Shown in pieces: positions 41,081-51,706 of a stretch of 64,000 nucleotides of DNA. Made by a program: the position numbers and the translations under genes. The DNA is from Maniola hyperantus (lineage: Eukaryota; Arthropoda; Insecta; Lepidoptera; Nymphalidae), in assembly GCF_902806685.2 (NCBI RefSeq), contig NC_048556.1:7626001-7690000 (forward strand). Direction: 5' to 3'. The notes beneath the pieces were generated by a model. It saw only the letters and a program-made list of their open reading frames with translations, was not told where the DNA came from and ran no database searches. Position 1 is the stretch's first letter. Each line of letters opens with the position of its first letter.

Positions 41081-41247
41081 TAGTCCATTCGTTTTATACC
41101 AGTATATTTTATATGCGGTCATCCGTTGTCGAGTTTAATTAGATTCTTTTACTGTACACCCTGTCTTTCTGTATTACTATCTCTAATGGCAAACATGAGG
41201 AATTGTGAACTATAAAAATTTACTGACATGTTTCCTTTATTTTTCTA

Positions 41248-41467
41248 CTAGTTTATGCCCGCTAGTCCGCGTGGACTACCCAAATTTCAAAACCTTATTT
41301 CACCCATGGGGTTAAATTTTCAAAAATCCATTCTTATCGGATGCCTGTAACGTCATAATAGCTATCTGCATGCCAAATTGCAGATAGCTATCTGCATGCC
41401 AAATTGCAGCCCGATCCGTCCAGTAGTTGGAACTGTGCGTTGATAGATCAGTCAGACAGTTTTTCTG
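41248..41467 (-). mobile_element. HelB with a tandem duplication, TC end lost
   Basis: A|CTAGTTTATGCCCGCTAGTCCGCG. TAGCTATCTGCATGCCAAAT-TGCAGA is repeated in tandem at about 41357-41408. The CCTTTTATATATTTAGA end is missing. Confidence 0.88.
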
Positions 41468-42114
41468 GCAAAAATTGCAACAAAACGTTATCGCATTGAT
41501 TGTGCTTGAGCTGCTGTCTTATTGGGATTTTTAACCCAATTCTTTGTCAAAATCTTTTAAAACTTGGTTAGGAAATGTTTGAGATTAGCTCTTTATAAAC
41601 ACATAGACCTTCATGGCTTTACTCTTTACCTACTATGTAGTACCTACGACGTTTTACATCAGTAGGTACGTGCTTCATGAATGCGTGGCAGTAATCGACG
41701 TACGTTATGTTTGATCCATTTTCGACAAAGGTTCAATCGTTTACGACCCTGTTTAGGAATTCGCCCTATGAGGAGGAATTCCAAATTATGTTCTACTGAA
41801 TATTGACTTAACCCTTTATATTATATCACACTTAATTAATACTGTATGTAAGTAGGTGTAGCAATTATACGTAAATATATTATATTGCGTATTTTTCTTC
41901 TTTTTTCAATAAATGGAAGGGAATCATGATTCACGACCCTTAGAAATCACTCCAGAGCGACTTTTTCCGGGACGACATCATCTAGAAACCGATTAGGTAA
42001 CTTAGCAACATTCAAAAATTAGTTTATAGGTCATCTTTAAATTAAGTGATAATAAGGCAAGACATTGCTCTTGCCATTGCTAATTTTATACAGACTACAG
42101 CATATTATGTAATG
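41468..42114. other. unassigned stretch
   Basis: Nothing recognised in about 650 bases. Confidence 0.45.
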
Positions 42115-42329
42115 CTACCTTATTGCCGCGACTTCGTCCGCGTGGACTACACAAATTTCAAACCCCTATTTTACCCCCTTGGGCGTTGAATTTTTGAAAT
42201 CCTTTCTTGGCGGAGGTCTACGTCATAATAGCTATCTGCATGCTAAATTTCAGCCCGATCCGTCCAGTAGTTTGAGCTGTGCGTTGCTAGATCAGTCAGT
42301 CAGTCACCTCTTGCTTTTATATATTTAGA
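42115..42329 (-). mobile_element. HelB copy
   Basis: CTACCTTATTGCCGCGACTTCG to GCTTTTATATATTTAGA|T. CTAG is mutated to CTAC, as at 24552. Confidence 0.9.
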
Positions 42330-43944
42330 TGATAATGTACTGATTCAACGATCCTAAATCTTTAGAAATTGATTTTACAAATCTCGCCTTGGTCAGGACT
42401 CAAGAATGTCCCCTCACCCGTGAATAGATGGCTGATATCGGCAAAGTTCTTTTTGATACATTTCCGACTGAACCTAGCCGTTGAGTTTGTGTCGAGATGC
42501 CCCATAGAGTCTAGTCTAGGGTTGTCGCTGTTAAATGACGTTAATGCTGATTTATCTTGAATCTTGATAGACAACTTTTATTTTAAAACGAATTGTTACT
42601 AAATATTGTTATCTCATATTTCAAAATACATATTGCTACAGTAGCCTTACAGTGATTACCTTCTAAGCATCTGCTAGGCAAGCGCGATCCAGCCTAGACC
42701 TCATGATTGCTTTCCTTAAGGCATGATCGCAAACCTATTCTTTAAATAATAATACTAATAAATAAAAAAACAGTAGTGTAATCCACTCCAATTGTCAGAT
42801 AAATCTCTACGATGATTCATATCTCTTCTACTTTTTGTTTTGTTTTGACAGTTAATAATTAATTTTCTCAAGCCATAACTTGTTAAATATAAGCCTTCTT
42901 ATTAAATAAGGATGTCAACCCTATTTACGCAACTCGCTAAGGAATTTGCAAATTGTGTGCAAGCGAACTTCGTACTTATATACCTTAATGCGTTTAGACG
43001 CCTAAGTTTGCTTTCCTTTGTACATTCTCTAGCCAGGAACGAAGTAGGTATTGAAACCATAACTCAGCGTGTCTAGAACTTAAGCGCTTCTCGAAATACT
43101 GTAGATTTTTTCTTCCTCTTTTCTTGACTTCGCTTCCTCTATAAAAAGTCGCAGATAAAACTTTACAGTTTAAATACAAAGAGTCTTAGTTCGGTAGTTT
43201 AAAAAGGAAACTATTCGCTCATATAATTTAGCGGAAGTAGAATAGAGGTTGGTACACAGGAAAGAATGGAAAGTTCAATGAGCAAAAAAAGATTACAGAA
43301 AGAAGTGCTCGAACCGCATGAAACTGTCTGATGGATTTTCTTACTGTATGTTAAGTCAAGAGAATATTTCACACAAGATACTGAGACCAGCCTCTGGCTA
43401 AGATCAAGACTTATCGAATGTGAAATTAGTTCTCAGAACTTGTACCTAACCACTAACCTCCGGTGATGTATAGTTCAGAAATGGTGTTTCACTCTTGGTT
43501 GGACTCTTGCATTTGCTGCTTCTTCAAAGTTTCAACTAAAATTTGATGAGGCTGGCGATCATTGAATGTAAATATTTACGTCAATATTTTAGTGAAATCA
43601 TTTAATTTTGGGGTTGGGGTTGCTAGCCGTAAACATGCCGTAAAGGTCAAATTTATCCATGACACCTACAGACCTACACACTTTTAAATGTCAATCTATG
43701 ATAATCAGGCTCGTGTGTCAATCAAAGTTTAAGATTTGTTCGGTACTTGTTAAACTCTAAGTATAAATCGGAACTATCCATTTTCTTAGAACAGACTTAT
43801 AATGTTGCTAATTCCGTTGTACACAGCACCTAAACTAAATTGACAGGTCTAAAAAAATTATATTCCTTTCATAATGCTCCCAGCTACTAATCAGTTTATT
43901 TAACTGCTTATTCTACCTTTTCACGGCTTATCTATTTAAGCCGT
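42330..43944. other. unassigned, candidate single-copy sequence
   Basis: About 1.6 kb. Opposed 63- and 70-codon frames at 42362-42574 mirror each other and lack known motifs. No repeats recognised. Confidence 0.5.
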
Positions 43945-43981
43945 GAGAAGGTAGAAAGACGCACACTTTCGCATTTATTAC
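43945..43981 (-). mobile_element. HelA TC-end fragment
   Basis: GTGAGAAGGTAGAAAGACGCACACTTTCGCATTTATTA, immediately upstream of a complete HelA in the same orientation. Confidence 0.7.
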
Positions 43982-44008
43982 TAGATGATTGATGATGAGA
44001 TTTATTTA

Positions 44009-44227
44009 CTAGATGATGCCCGCGACTTCGTCCGCGTGGATTTAGGGATTTAAAAATCCCATAGGTACTCTTTAATTTCCCGGGATAAAAAGTAGCCTAC
44101 TCTCCCCGGGATCCAAGCTATCTCTGTACCAAATTTCGTCAAAATCGGTTGAACAGATGAGCCGTGAAAGGCTAGCAGACAGACAGACAGACAGACACAC
44201 TTTCGCATTTATAATATTAAGGACGGA
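44009..44227 (-). mobile_element. HelA copy, complete
   Basis: A|CTAGATGATGCCCGCGACTTCGTCCGCG...AAATTTCGTCAAAATCGGTTG...(CAGA)n...CACACTTTCGCATTTATAAT...GGACGGA|T. Confidence 0.92.
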
Positions 44228-44228
44228 T

Positions 44229-44445
44229 TAGGTAGCTTATGGACTACACAAATTTCAAATCCCTATTTCACCCCCTTAGGGGTTGAATTTTCGAAAATCC
44301 TTATTTAATATTATTCGAAAATTCTTAGCGGATGTCTACGTCATGATAGCTATCTGCATGCCAAATTTCAGCCCGATCCGTCCAGTAGTTTGAGCTGTGC
44401 GTTGATAGATCAGTCAGTCAAGCTGTTTCCTTTTTTATATTTAGA
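44229..44445 (-). mobile_element. HelB, hairpin deleted, joined to HelA
   Basis: AGGTAGCTTATGGACTACAC (CGCGACTTCGTCCGCG lost) through an internally duplicated TTCGAAAATCC...ATTCGAAAATTC to TTATATTTAGA|T. Confidence 0.9.
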
Positions 44446-44787
44446 TATGGATATTTTGCTAAAGGTCAAAAGATTTATCAATTAAGCCCTATTCAATTAG
44501 TATTCTAGTTTTAGTATGCTTGAACCATAAATAGTTTGTAAAGCAAATATTTTGGACAAATATAAATAAAGCAACCTACTTAACTGATAGAAGCAAACAT
44601 TCATGTTAGTATTGTAAACAGTATATATTTACATTCCAATGTAGTTGAGGGTCCTAGGCTTTTGTGGTGGGTGGGTGGCGGGTGCCGGGGTTCTAACGAC
44701 TCCTGTAGGCGTAGTTTATGACTAGTGGACACCAAAGTATAACAAAACCATCTCTAAATGTATCTATATACCCACTATAGCTGACCC

Positions 44788-45355
44788 GTTATGACAAAAA
44801 TATGGGAATTTCCAAAAAATAATGTTTCTGAAAAAGAATGTTATAGAATACCTATAGTCCAGGAAATGAAGCTAGAAAATGGTAAAACCTCGCAATTTTT
44901 TCGTCCAGCACCGATTTGTACAAAAATTTGCGATTAGGCTTATTTCACCCTCTAGTTCATTTTCTATACTGTACCGTTGTACGCTTTTTGTTTTTTGAGG
45001 GGTGAAAACTACCTCTTATCTTCAAAATTTATGAAATAACATTAAAAACCTAAATATGGGTAAAAATAGTGAAATAATGATTGTTTCATGCTTTAGGATA
45101 CAATTTCATAATCTTTCAACCTACCCTTGTTAAAAATTACCCTTAAAACATTACTACAGAATATATAAATATGTATTACAAGCTAAGTTAATTCCCAAAC
45201 CAGGTGAGATTACAGTCAAAGGCTAACTTGTTCTGAATTAAAAAAGAAAAAAATCCTAGTTCCATGGTGGGACCTAGGTTTTTAGTTTGGTCCTACGTAG
45301 CATTATTTTTTAGAAACATTAGTTTTTGAAAATTCCCATATTTTTGGTGATAACT
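44788..45355. mobile_element. candidate element with inverted termini
   Basis: Left GTTATGACAAAAATATGGGAATTTCC...TAATGTTTCTGAAAAA returns inverted on the right as TTTTTAGAAACATTAG...GAAAATTCCCATATTTTTGG-TGATAAC. The interior has no open frame and contains a SINE-1 3' end (45196-45253). Class unknown. Confidence 0.6.
45196..45253 (+). mobile_element. SINE-1 3' end
   Basis: ACCAGGTGAGATTACAGTCAAAGGCTAACTTG-TTCTGAATTAAAAAAG. Confidence 0.8.
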
Positions 45356-46629
45356 CAAAAATATTTTTTTGCAGTTCACGACTTTTTAGTTAAAGGATGG
45401 CAGTAGATACTGTACATTTAGCTTAGCAAAAGCTGCGGTGATATCGATTTCCGCTTACCTTTTAAAAACCGGCACTTAAAGAGGGTCCTCTGGCAAAGTA
45501 AACGACGCGTGTTAAGTTACCTTTTTTTAAGAGCACCTCAAATTCTTGAGGTCAGAATGAGTCACGTTTCGTCGGGGAAACAACACTCGGTGAAAATATC
45601 AATTCAATTCGACGGTGACGACTTCATTGTACTCTTGGTTTCGAGTTTTACTGTATTTAATTGAGTTGTACTTATTATGCATTGTCATCCAGTTCCAATT
45701 TATGTTCAAAATTTCAGTTTAAAATCGATTGCAAATTTTTTCGACAAACTAACACAACAGACACAAGAAAGCAAGTTAAAAACTTTCCTAAAGGTTATTT
45801 TCTGTCTGAAAGCAGGCGTTACTTTGCGCAAGTCTATGATAGGTAAGTAGGTACACAAGAAACAAGTTTAATCCGTACAATACGCTAAAGCAGACAAAGC
45901 TGTATGGTTCAACGAGCAGCATGCGACCGGCCGATCTCCTACAACTAAACATGGAGAAAAAGCAAGCAATACCCACCACCAACCACACGCCATATAAATC
46001 TTCTAGATGTAATGTAAAAACTGCGACACCGGAACATCCACAGGAGATGACTACATCTAAAGTTGCAGTCTCAGCTTAAAATATTTTAGAGAAAATATCA
46101 CTTCTTTTAGGTCTAATCTTTTAGCCAGACAATTAACCCGTGTTGTACTAATGTTTAAAAAAAATCAAACTAGCTAATAAGCCCCTAGGAAAATAGTATA
46201 GGGCGTGACTTGAAAATGTTGTATTGTACCAAATTCCATTAGAACTCAAGACAAGATTAGTCAAGGGTCCACGTCGCGACCTTTTATGAGTGACTCTGAG
46301 GCCGGACCGTAAAAAGTGGGCCAGATGCTTATACTGCTGATTCACTCGCTGACTTATGACCTTATCATAACCGTTCCATGCTTTTACGATCCCTATTCCT
46401 AATGGATTAGAGTCTAAAATGTTATAGCTTAAGAGAGAATGTGGTAGGTGGACTTATTCTCCAGTGTTGGTCTCATTCGATCACGATTTATTATCCGTTA
46501 TAAAGGTTTTGTACTGTTAACGCATTTTAAGTACCTACCTATGTATTTACTGTTATAGAAAAACTGTCCTGTCCCCTTAATGTGTTATACAAAAACTCTA
46601 GCATAACCCACACCTCTTTGCTTTTTACA
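45356..46629. other. unassigned, candidate single-copy sequence
   Basis: About 1.27 kb without recognised repeats. Short frames (45661-45988, 46148-46345) show no motif. Confidence 0.45.
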
Positions 46630-46815
46630 CGCTAAATCGCTTGGCGGCACAGCTTTGCCGGTAAGGTGGTAACTAGCCACGGCCGAAACCTCCCACCAGA
46701 CCAGAGCAGAAATTTAGAAATTATAAAATTCCAAACCCCTGCCAGGAATCGAACTCGGGACCTCCCACTAATAACGGGATCACAACGCTTACCACTGCGC
46801 CAAGGAGTTCGTCAA
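46630..46815 (-). mobile_element. SINE-1 5' half with intact head
   Basis: Minus strand: TTGGCGCAGTGGTAAGCGTTG, GGGAGGTCCCGAGTTCGATTCC (box B), TTTGGAATTTTATAATTTC, TCTGGTCTGGTGGGAGG, CCGGCAAAGCTGTGCCGCC, AAGCGATTTAGCG. The 3' half is missing. Confidence 0.9.
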
Positions 46816-47200
46816 AATGCTTACTGTGTTATGGCTCCTGTACTCAATGGCCCAATGCGATTGGAAAGTGCCTGTCAGTGTGTAAAATGTTGTTTGTAAA
46901 TCAACTGTGCCGAGATCCATTGATATTTGTATAAACGCCCACAAAAGTCAGCATGCCGGCAAGCACTGGCTGTATGAATTTGTTCATGTGCGCTGAGTGA
47001 ATTGGCCGAGTGCATTTTGCCAATGTGTATAAGACAAAAAATTTGTGATAGTCCGACTCCAACTTCTCATAGTCATGTTTTATAGCGTACAATTCGATTG
47101 TAGAAGCAGTAGAAACTAATTAGAGGTCTGGACTCTGGATCTTTATTGTATGTAATTGCCATACGTCTTCCTGATTGGCGCATTCCGTCTATTGAACGTC
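46816..47200. other. unassigned stretch
   Basis: Nothing recognised. Confidence 0.4.
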
Positions 47201-47265
47201 TCTTAAATTACCATTAGGTTAGATCTTATTCAAGGGCAAATTTTCTCAGCAGATATAAATAAATC
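47201..47265 (+). mobile_element. SINE-1 3' scrap
   Basis: ATTACCATTAGGTTAGATCTTATTCAAGGGCAAATTTTC...AAATAAAT; diverged. Confidence 0.5.
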
Positions 47266-47512
47266 GGTAGCTCCCAGACAAAGTTAAAGTCAAATCATTT
47301 ATTCAGAATAGGTAACATGTTACGCTTACTGATGATCAAAATTGTTAATTTGTAAGGTAGTGATAATTAATTACGTACTTAAAAAGAAAGCTATGAGGGT
47401 TTCAAACGCGCCCAAGTCTGAAAAGAGCCCACAACAAACTGAGACAGTAACGTGTTATATCAACTGAAACCAACCTATGAATTTTGTGAAACCTTGCTCT
47501 AGTCTGGGCTGC

Positions 47513-47580
47513 ATTTTAAATTACCATTAGGTTAGATTGTAGTCAAAGGCGAACCTTCTCAACGAGATGAAAATGAATAA
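47513..47580 (+). mobile_element. SINE-1 3' scrap
   Basis: ATTACCATTAGGTTAGATTG-TAGTCAAAGGCGAACCTTC...GAATAA; very like 47201-47265, so the two may derive from one duplicated unit. Confidence 0.55.
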
Positions 47581-48015
47581 CGTATGCATCTCATAAAACC
47601 TTGCTCTAAATGTCTCTTTACCACAGAAAAAGAATACCCCGTTTCGCAATCCAAAATAAACTTCGGCTATTGGGCGAACCGTTCACCAAAATGTGTTCTA
47701 AAAAGTTCAAAAAAAGCTCCATATAAAGCCGGTCCCGCTTTCCTAAACACCTGACCGAAACCGACAGGTGTTCGAAACCAATATCGATACACAATCGGCC
47801 GATTTCGGGCCACGACGAGCAGATGGCCGAAAACACGCCACTTTATCTTAGTTAGTCCATGGACTTTTTACTCGTACTTTTTTGTGCATCGTGCATGTAT
47901 TTTCGATAAGGAAAGAAGTTTATTCGTGTTTGGGAATATTTTTATGACGCAGTTTTTTTTAAATCTGTCCATAACATCTGTGATTAATGACGCCCACGCA
48001 TAAACGTTAATATCT
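47581..48015. other. unassigned, moderately GC-rich
   Basis: 47640-47840 is less AT-rich than its surroundings and holds a 72-codon minus frame (47618-47836) with no recognised motif. Could be an exon remnant or an unknown repeat. Confidence 0.35.
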
Positions 48016-48180
48016 ACAGTACGCGACAGTTCAAGATAGCAATCGAGGTAAAATGAGGCGGAGGGACGCCCCACTTACCCGCACGTCATCCGCGCTCGCC
48101 TCGGAGAGGCAGGCGCAGAGGTTATGCGGGTGTGCGGAGCGTTCCCTCCCCGATTACCATCTAGACTTGTCGCATACTAA
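48016..48180. mobile_element. MITE-F copy 4
   Basis: AGTACGCGACAGTTCAAGATAGC-AATCGAGG...GGGACGCCCC and GTGCGGAGCGTTCCCTCCCCGATTACCATCTAGACTTGTCGCATACT. The interior has a GC-rich CGCCTCGGAGAGGCAGGCG hairpin. Confidence 0.88.
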
Positions 48181-48404
48181 AGCTATAACTAGCTACAGTC
48201 GCCATATAAAATTAAGAAAGCAGTATAGTTCTATGATAAAAAAATAAGTAATGTTAATATGACAGACAGACGGACAAATGCAAAATCTAAGTAAATTCGG
48301 AGTCCTGGCTTCGTTCGTCAACAACTCACTATACTTTTTACTGTACTCACATAAAAATATCATATCCTAAATTAAATTAGTCTGCAAATCTACTAAACCC
48401 CTTT

Positions 48405-48470
48405 TCACTCTGAGAGGAGACCGGTTCTCTTCTCAGTAGTGGAACGGCGCGGCGATGAGTTGATGATAAT
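48405..48470 (+). mobile_element. SINE-2 3' end
   Basis: TTTTCACTCTGAGAGGAGACCGG...CTCAGTAGTGG...GGCGATGAGTTGATGATAATGA. Confidence 0.7.
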
Positions 48471-48609
48471 GAAATTAAATTAAAGAATTATCTACCTATC
48501 GAAATCTTCCCCTTTTGCATGGAGTTATTCTCGCACCGCGGTATAAGGTATAAGAATTATGCAAGTCCGTGTCTTATAGCCGGTTAATAATGTGAATTCT
48601 TTGTTGCAG

Positions 48610-48810
48610 GTAAGCATGCGTCAGCGATGATGCATCCCCACGGAATGCAGCCCACGGACTAATGGACTAGACGGTATTTGTGTGACCCCTTTTATGCTGG
48701 TTTAGAAATGCTCTCAAATGTCCTGGGAAAGGTATAAGGAAAATGAGGATGATAGATTTATTTAAACAAAAATAGCTTAGAAAAATTTGATATGAAAGAA
48801 TAAACTGTAA
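48610..48810 (+). other. candidate last exon or recursive-splice site
   Basis: Acceptor-like TTAATAATG (branch-like) then TTCTTTGTTGCAG ending at 48609. A GC-richer segment follows, reading KHASAMMHPHGMQPTD then TAA (48612-48662), then about 140 bases and AATAAA at 48799-48804. This is the order expected of a terminal exon on the plus strand. The bases right after the acceptor (GTAAGC) also make a donor. No similarity recognised and no upstream exon found. Confidence 0.22.
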
Positions 48811-48816
48811 AAAAAC

Positions 48817-48920
48817 CCCATAGGTACCCTTGCAGGTTAGCCCGCTTCCATCTTGGACTGCGTCTATGATACCACCAGGTTAGATTGCAGTCAAGGGCAA
48901 ACTTGTATCTGAATAAAAAA
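48817..48920 (+). mobile_element. SINE-1 3' half
   Basis: CCCATAGGTACCCTTGCAGGTTAGCCCGC...TCTTGGACTGCGTC...CCACCAGGTTAGATTGCAGTC-AAGGGC...GAATAAAAAA. Confidence 0.88.
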
Positions 48921-49379
48921 CCTCTCGAAATCGGTTCAACCTTTTCAGCACTCAATGACATTAGCGCTTGAAGCAGAGAGACAGATTGCGTTACTCATAC
49001 GTTTTACTTAAAAAACCTATAGATTTTTAATTTAACCTTTAGACTAGCTTTGAAACAAACGAACAGATTGTGATATTTCATACGGTTTACTTAAAATGCT
49101 GAAACTAAAACCACTTTATTCTAAACAACCACCTGTCTACCTGCGCCGCGTTCGATCCCATTTTAATCTTTTAATCACTGGCCTTTTTTGCTGGTACAAC
49201 TAGGGTTCATTTCGTCGGGCTAATTTAGCATTTAATATGGTTGAGAATTATTCTTCGCAGATGTTCCGTTCAGATATTGTATTTGTATGGTAAAACGTCC
49301 TGCATACCCTATTATGCACCTACTTAATAAAATTAGAATGTAGAATCCTTTTATACTCTCCAAAAAAATTCATTATCTA
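48921..49379. other. unassigned stretch
   Basis: Nothing recognised. Confidence 0.4.
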
Positions 49380-49393
49380 TATCAGAGACATCA
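49380..49393 (+). repeat. target-site duplication (left) of SINE-2
   Basis: TATCAGAGACATCA, identical to 49948-49961. Confidence 0.92.
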
Positions 49394-49947
49394 TCGTCAT
49401 CAAAAACCTATTGCCGGCTCAATACTGAGTCGGTCTCGGACGGGTCTCCTATCAAAATGAGAAAGATTTGGTCATAGTCCACCATGTTAGCCAAGTGCGG
49501 TTTGGACAGATTTCACACACCTTTGAGAAAAGTATGGAAAGCTCTCAGGTATACAGCTTTCCTCACGCTGATTTCATTCACCCGTTATAGCAAATCATAA
49601 TAAATGAAATATGTACTTAAAATTTTATGTATAACTAGCTTATGATCGCGACTTCGTCCGCGTGGACTACACAAATTTCAAACCCATATTTCACCCCCTT
49701 AGGGGTAGAATTTTCAAAAATCCTTCCTTAGCGGATGCGTACGTCACAATAGCTATCTGCATGCCAAATTTCAGCCCGATCCGTCCAGTAGTTTGACCTG
49801 TGCGTTGATAGATCAGTCAGTCAGTCAGTCAGTCACCGTTTCCTTTTATATATTTAGATTCCGAAAAGTTAGCGGTGCAGGCCTGGGATCAAATCTCGAC
49901 TCCTCCAGCTACGAGGCTGATGTCTTAACAACTAGGCTATCACTGCT
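49394..49947 (-). mobile_element. full-length SINE-2 interrupted by HelB
   Basis: Minus strand: tRNA-like head GTGATAGCCTAGTTGTTAAGAC...GTCGAGATTTGATCCC, AACTTTTCGGAA, [HelB 49634-49857], TTTTAAGTACATATTTC, ...CACTTGGCTAACATGG, ...GAGCCGGCAATAGG and tail TTTTGATGACGATGATG. Flanked by a perfect 14-bp target-site duplication, which delimits the SINE exactly. Confidence 0.92.
49634..49857 (-). mobile_element. HelB nested in SINE-2
   Basis: A|CTAGCTTATGATCGCGACTTCG to TCCTTTTATATATTTAGA|T, near consensus. The A and T either side belong to the SINE, so the insertion made no target duplication, as expected of a Helitron. Confidence 0.93.
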
Positions 49948-49961
49948 TATCAGAGACATCA
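49948..49961 (+). repeat. target-site duplication (right) of SINE-2
   Basis: TATCAGAGACATCA, as at 49380-49393. Confidence 0.92.
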
Positions 49962-50347
49962 ATGGGATTTAATTAACATGGCATCCATTGTACGACAAAA
50001 GGCACCTAAGTACTAGAACTAATATTGTAGTCATAATACCTAACGCCTTATAACTAAAGTCACATACATCGATTACCTTTGTTTGCAAATGTGTTAGTCT
50101 ATAGAACGCTACCGTATACAGCTGATATACAGCTATAAGCTTATTGTGTTCAACTGCTCGCGTGTGTTGGATGATAGATGAACAATGGATGTTGGATCGA
50201 CACAATGGCGGCTTTCTCAGTCACTGGTGACGTCTTATGTAATCGCGCTAAGCTCTGTTGAGTTGCTGTTCTGTGATTGCTAATTGGAACAAACACTTGG
50301 CAACGGTTCTGTCATGTATCCTACAGCACTGCACTTTACAAAATTTA
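49962..50347. other. unassigned stretch
   Basis: Nothing recognised. Confidence 0.4.
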
Positions 50348-50700
50348 CATTTATATAAAAGGAAAAGCTGACTGACTGACTGATCTATCAACGCACAGCT
50401 CAGACTACAGCGGGGCGATTGTCTAAAACCTGCATCAATCATTATTACAATCTCAATTGTTCTGATTGGCTGAATTTGTGCGATTCTTGTTGCAATAATG
50501 AGCAACAATGCATTGTGGCCAATAGTGAGCGAACATTAACCAATCAGAGATGATTGCGATCGTGACATTATAGCTATCAAACAATCGCGGTAGGGCCACT
50601 GGACGGATTGGACTGAAATTTGGCATGCAGATAGCTATAATGATGTAGACGTCCGCTAAAAAGAATTTTTAAAGATGCAACCCCTAGGGGGGTAAAATAA
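50348..50700 (+). mobile_element. HelB split by a MITE, hairpin end lost
   Basis: First part TTTATATAAAAGGAAAAGCTG...CACAGCTCAGACTAC (50348-50408), second part ACTGGACGGATTGGACTGAAATTTGG...CCCCTAGGGGGGTAAAAT (50597-50700). The two parts join in register once the MITE is removed. Confidence 0.88.
50409..50596. mobile_element. MITE inserted in HelB
   Basis: GCGATTGTCT near the left (50415) and ACAATCGC near the right (50581-50588), with CTGATTGGC / ACCAATCAG as a second inverted pair inside. A 2-3 base AC/TAC overlap at the junctions may be the target duplication. Confidence 0.75.
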
Positions 50701-50701
50701 T

Positions 50702-50891
50702 TACTTGGATTTAGATTTTTGGAAATCTCGTGGGAACTCTTTAATTTTACGGGATAAAAATAGCCTGTGTCCTACCCCGGGATGTAAACTAACTCTGTAT
50801 CAGATTTCATCAAAATTGATTAAACGGTTGGGCCGTGAAAAGCTAGCAGACATACAGACACACTTTCGCATTAATATAATGTTAGTATGGA
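50702..50891 (-). mobile_element. HelA, hairpin end lost
   Basis: TTGGATTTAGATTTTTGGAAATC...CGGGATGTAAACTAACTCTG...CACACTTTCGCATTAATATA...GTTAGTATGGA|T. Faces the HelB at 50348-50700; both have lost exactly their CTAG ends at the junction. Confidence 0.88.
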
Positions 50892-51233
50892 TAGATTTAG
50901 AAAACTATCAAATATATTAATAGTTAAGTACTCGTAGGTAATGTATTGATTTATGATAACAGCGTTGTGAATGCTCATATTCATATTATGTTTAACACTG
51001 CTTTTAATCAGTTGGCTGCAAGTTAACATTTAATTTTAAACCTTTTGTACGTGACTCGAATTCGGATGATTGTGGAATCAAGGACAATTGATTGCTATGT
51101 ATTTTCGATATCTATTTATTGTCATTCGTTGATATCTGCCATAATAGTTAATGCTGGAAATATGTTTGAAACTTCTTGAATTAAATTATATTTTTGTTTT
51201 TATTTGATAACAAGAGATTTCTATAAGTGATGT
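50892..51233. other. unassigned stretch
   Basis: Nothing recognised. Confidence 0.4.
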
Positions 51234-51358
51234 TAAGTGACGATTCAGTCTAAGATGGAAGCTGGCTATCCTGAAAAGATGTAGCAGTTTAATACCCACC
51301 CTTGATCGGTTCATCTGCGCATCGTATCGTACCGAAACGGTAAATCGCATGGCATGGC
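51234..51358 (-). mobile_element. SINE-1 middle, diverged
   Basis: AAGTGACGATTCAGTCTAAGATGGAAGC...AATACCCACCCTTGATCGG...CGTATCGTACCGAAACGGTAAATCGC on the minus strand. Confidence 0.7.
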
Positions 51359-51429
51359 CCAATTTCCCAAAATTCCCATATCAACCCAGTCGGGAATCTG
51401 CCACGGAAAATCTTATGTACCTAAAACTA

Positions 51430-51706
51430 GATAACTACAGGGTTTTTTTAAATCCTGTGGGAACTCCTTGATTTTACGGCATAAAAATTAGTCTATGTCC
51501 GTCTCCAAAATGCAAGCTATCTTTGTAGGTATTGAATAGCATCTCGTCGGATTTCTTGATTTTCTGAGACAAAAAGTCATTTCCCTTCGTCTGTCCCCGC
51601 AATGTAGGTTAACCCTGTACCAAATTTTATCAAAATCGGTTGACCTTTTGGGCTGTGAAAACGTAGCAGACAGGCAGACACACTTTTGCATTTATAATAT
51701 TAGTAT
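51430..51706 (-). mobile_element. HelA with internal duplication
   Basis: GGGAACTCCTTGATTTTACGG...GTCTATGTCCGTCTCC (first) and ATTTCTTGATTTTCTGAGAC-AAAAAG...CGTCTGTCCCCGCAATG (second) are two versions of the same segment, then AAAATCGGTTGACC, AGACAGGCAGACACACTTTTGC and ATTAGTATAGA. Confidence 0.75.
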
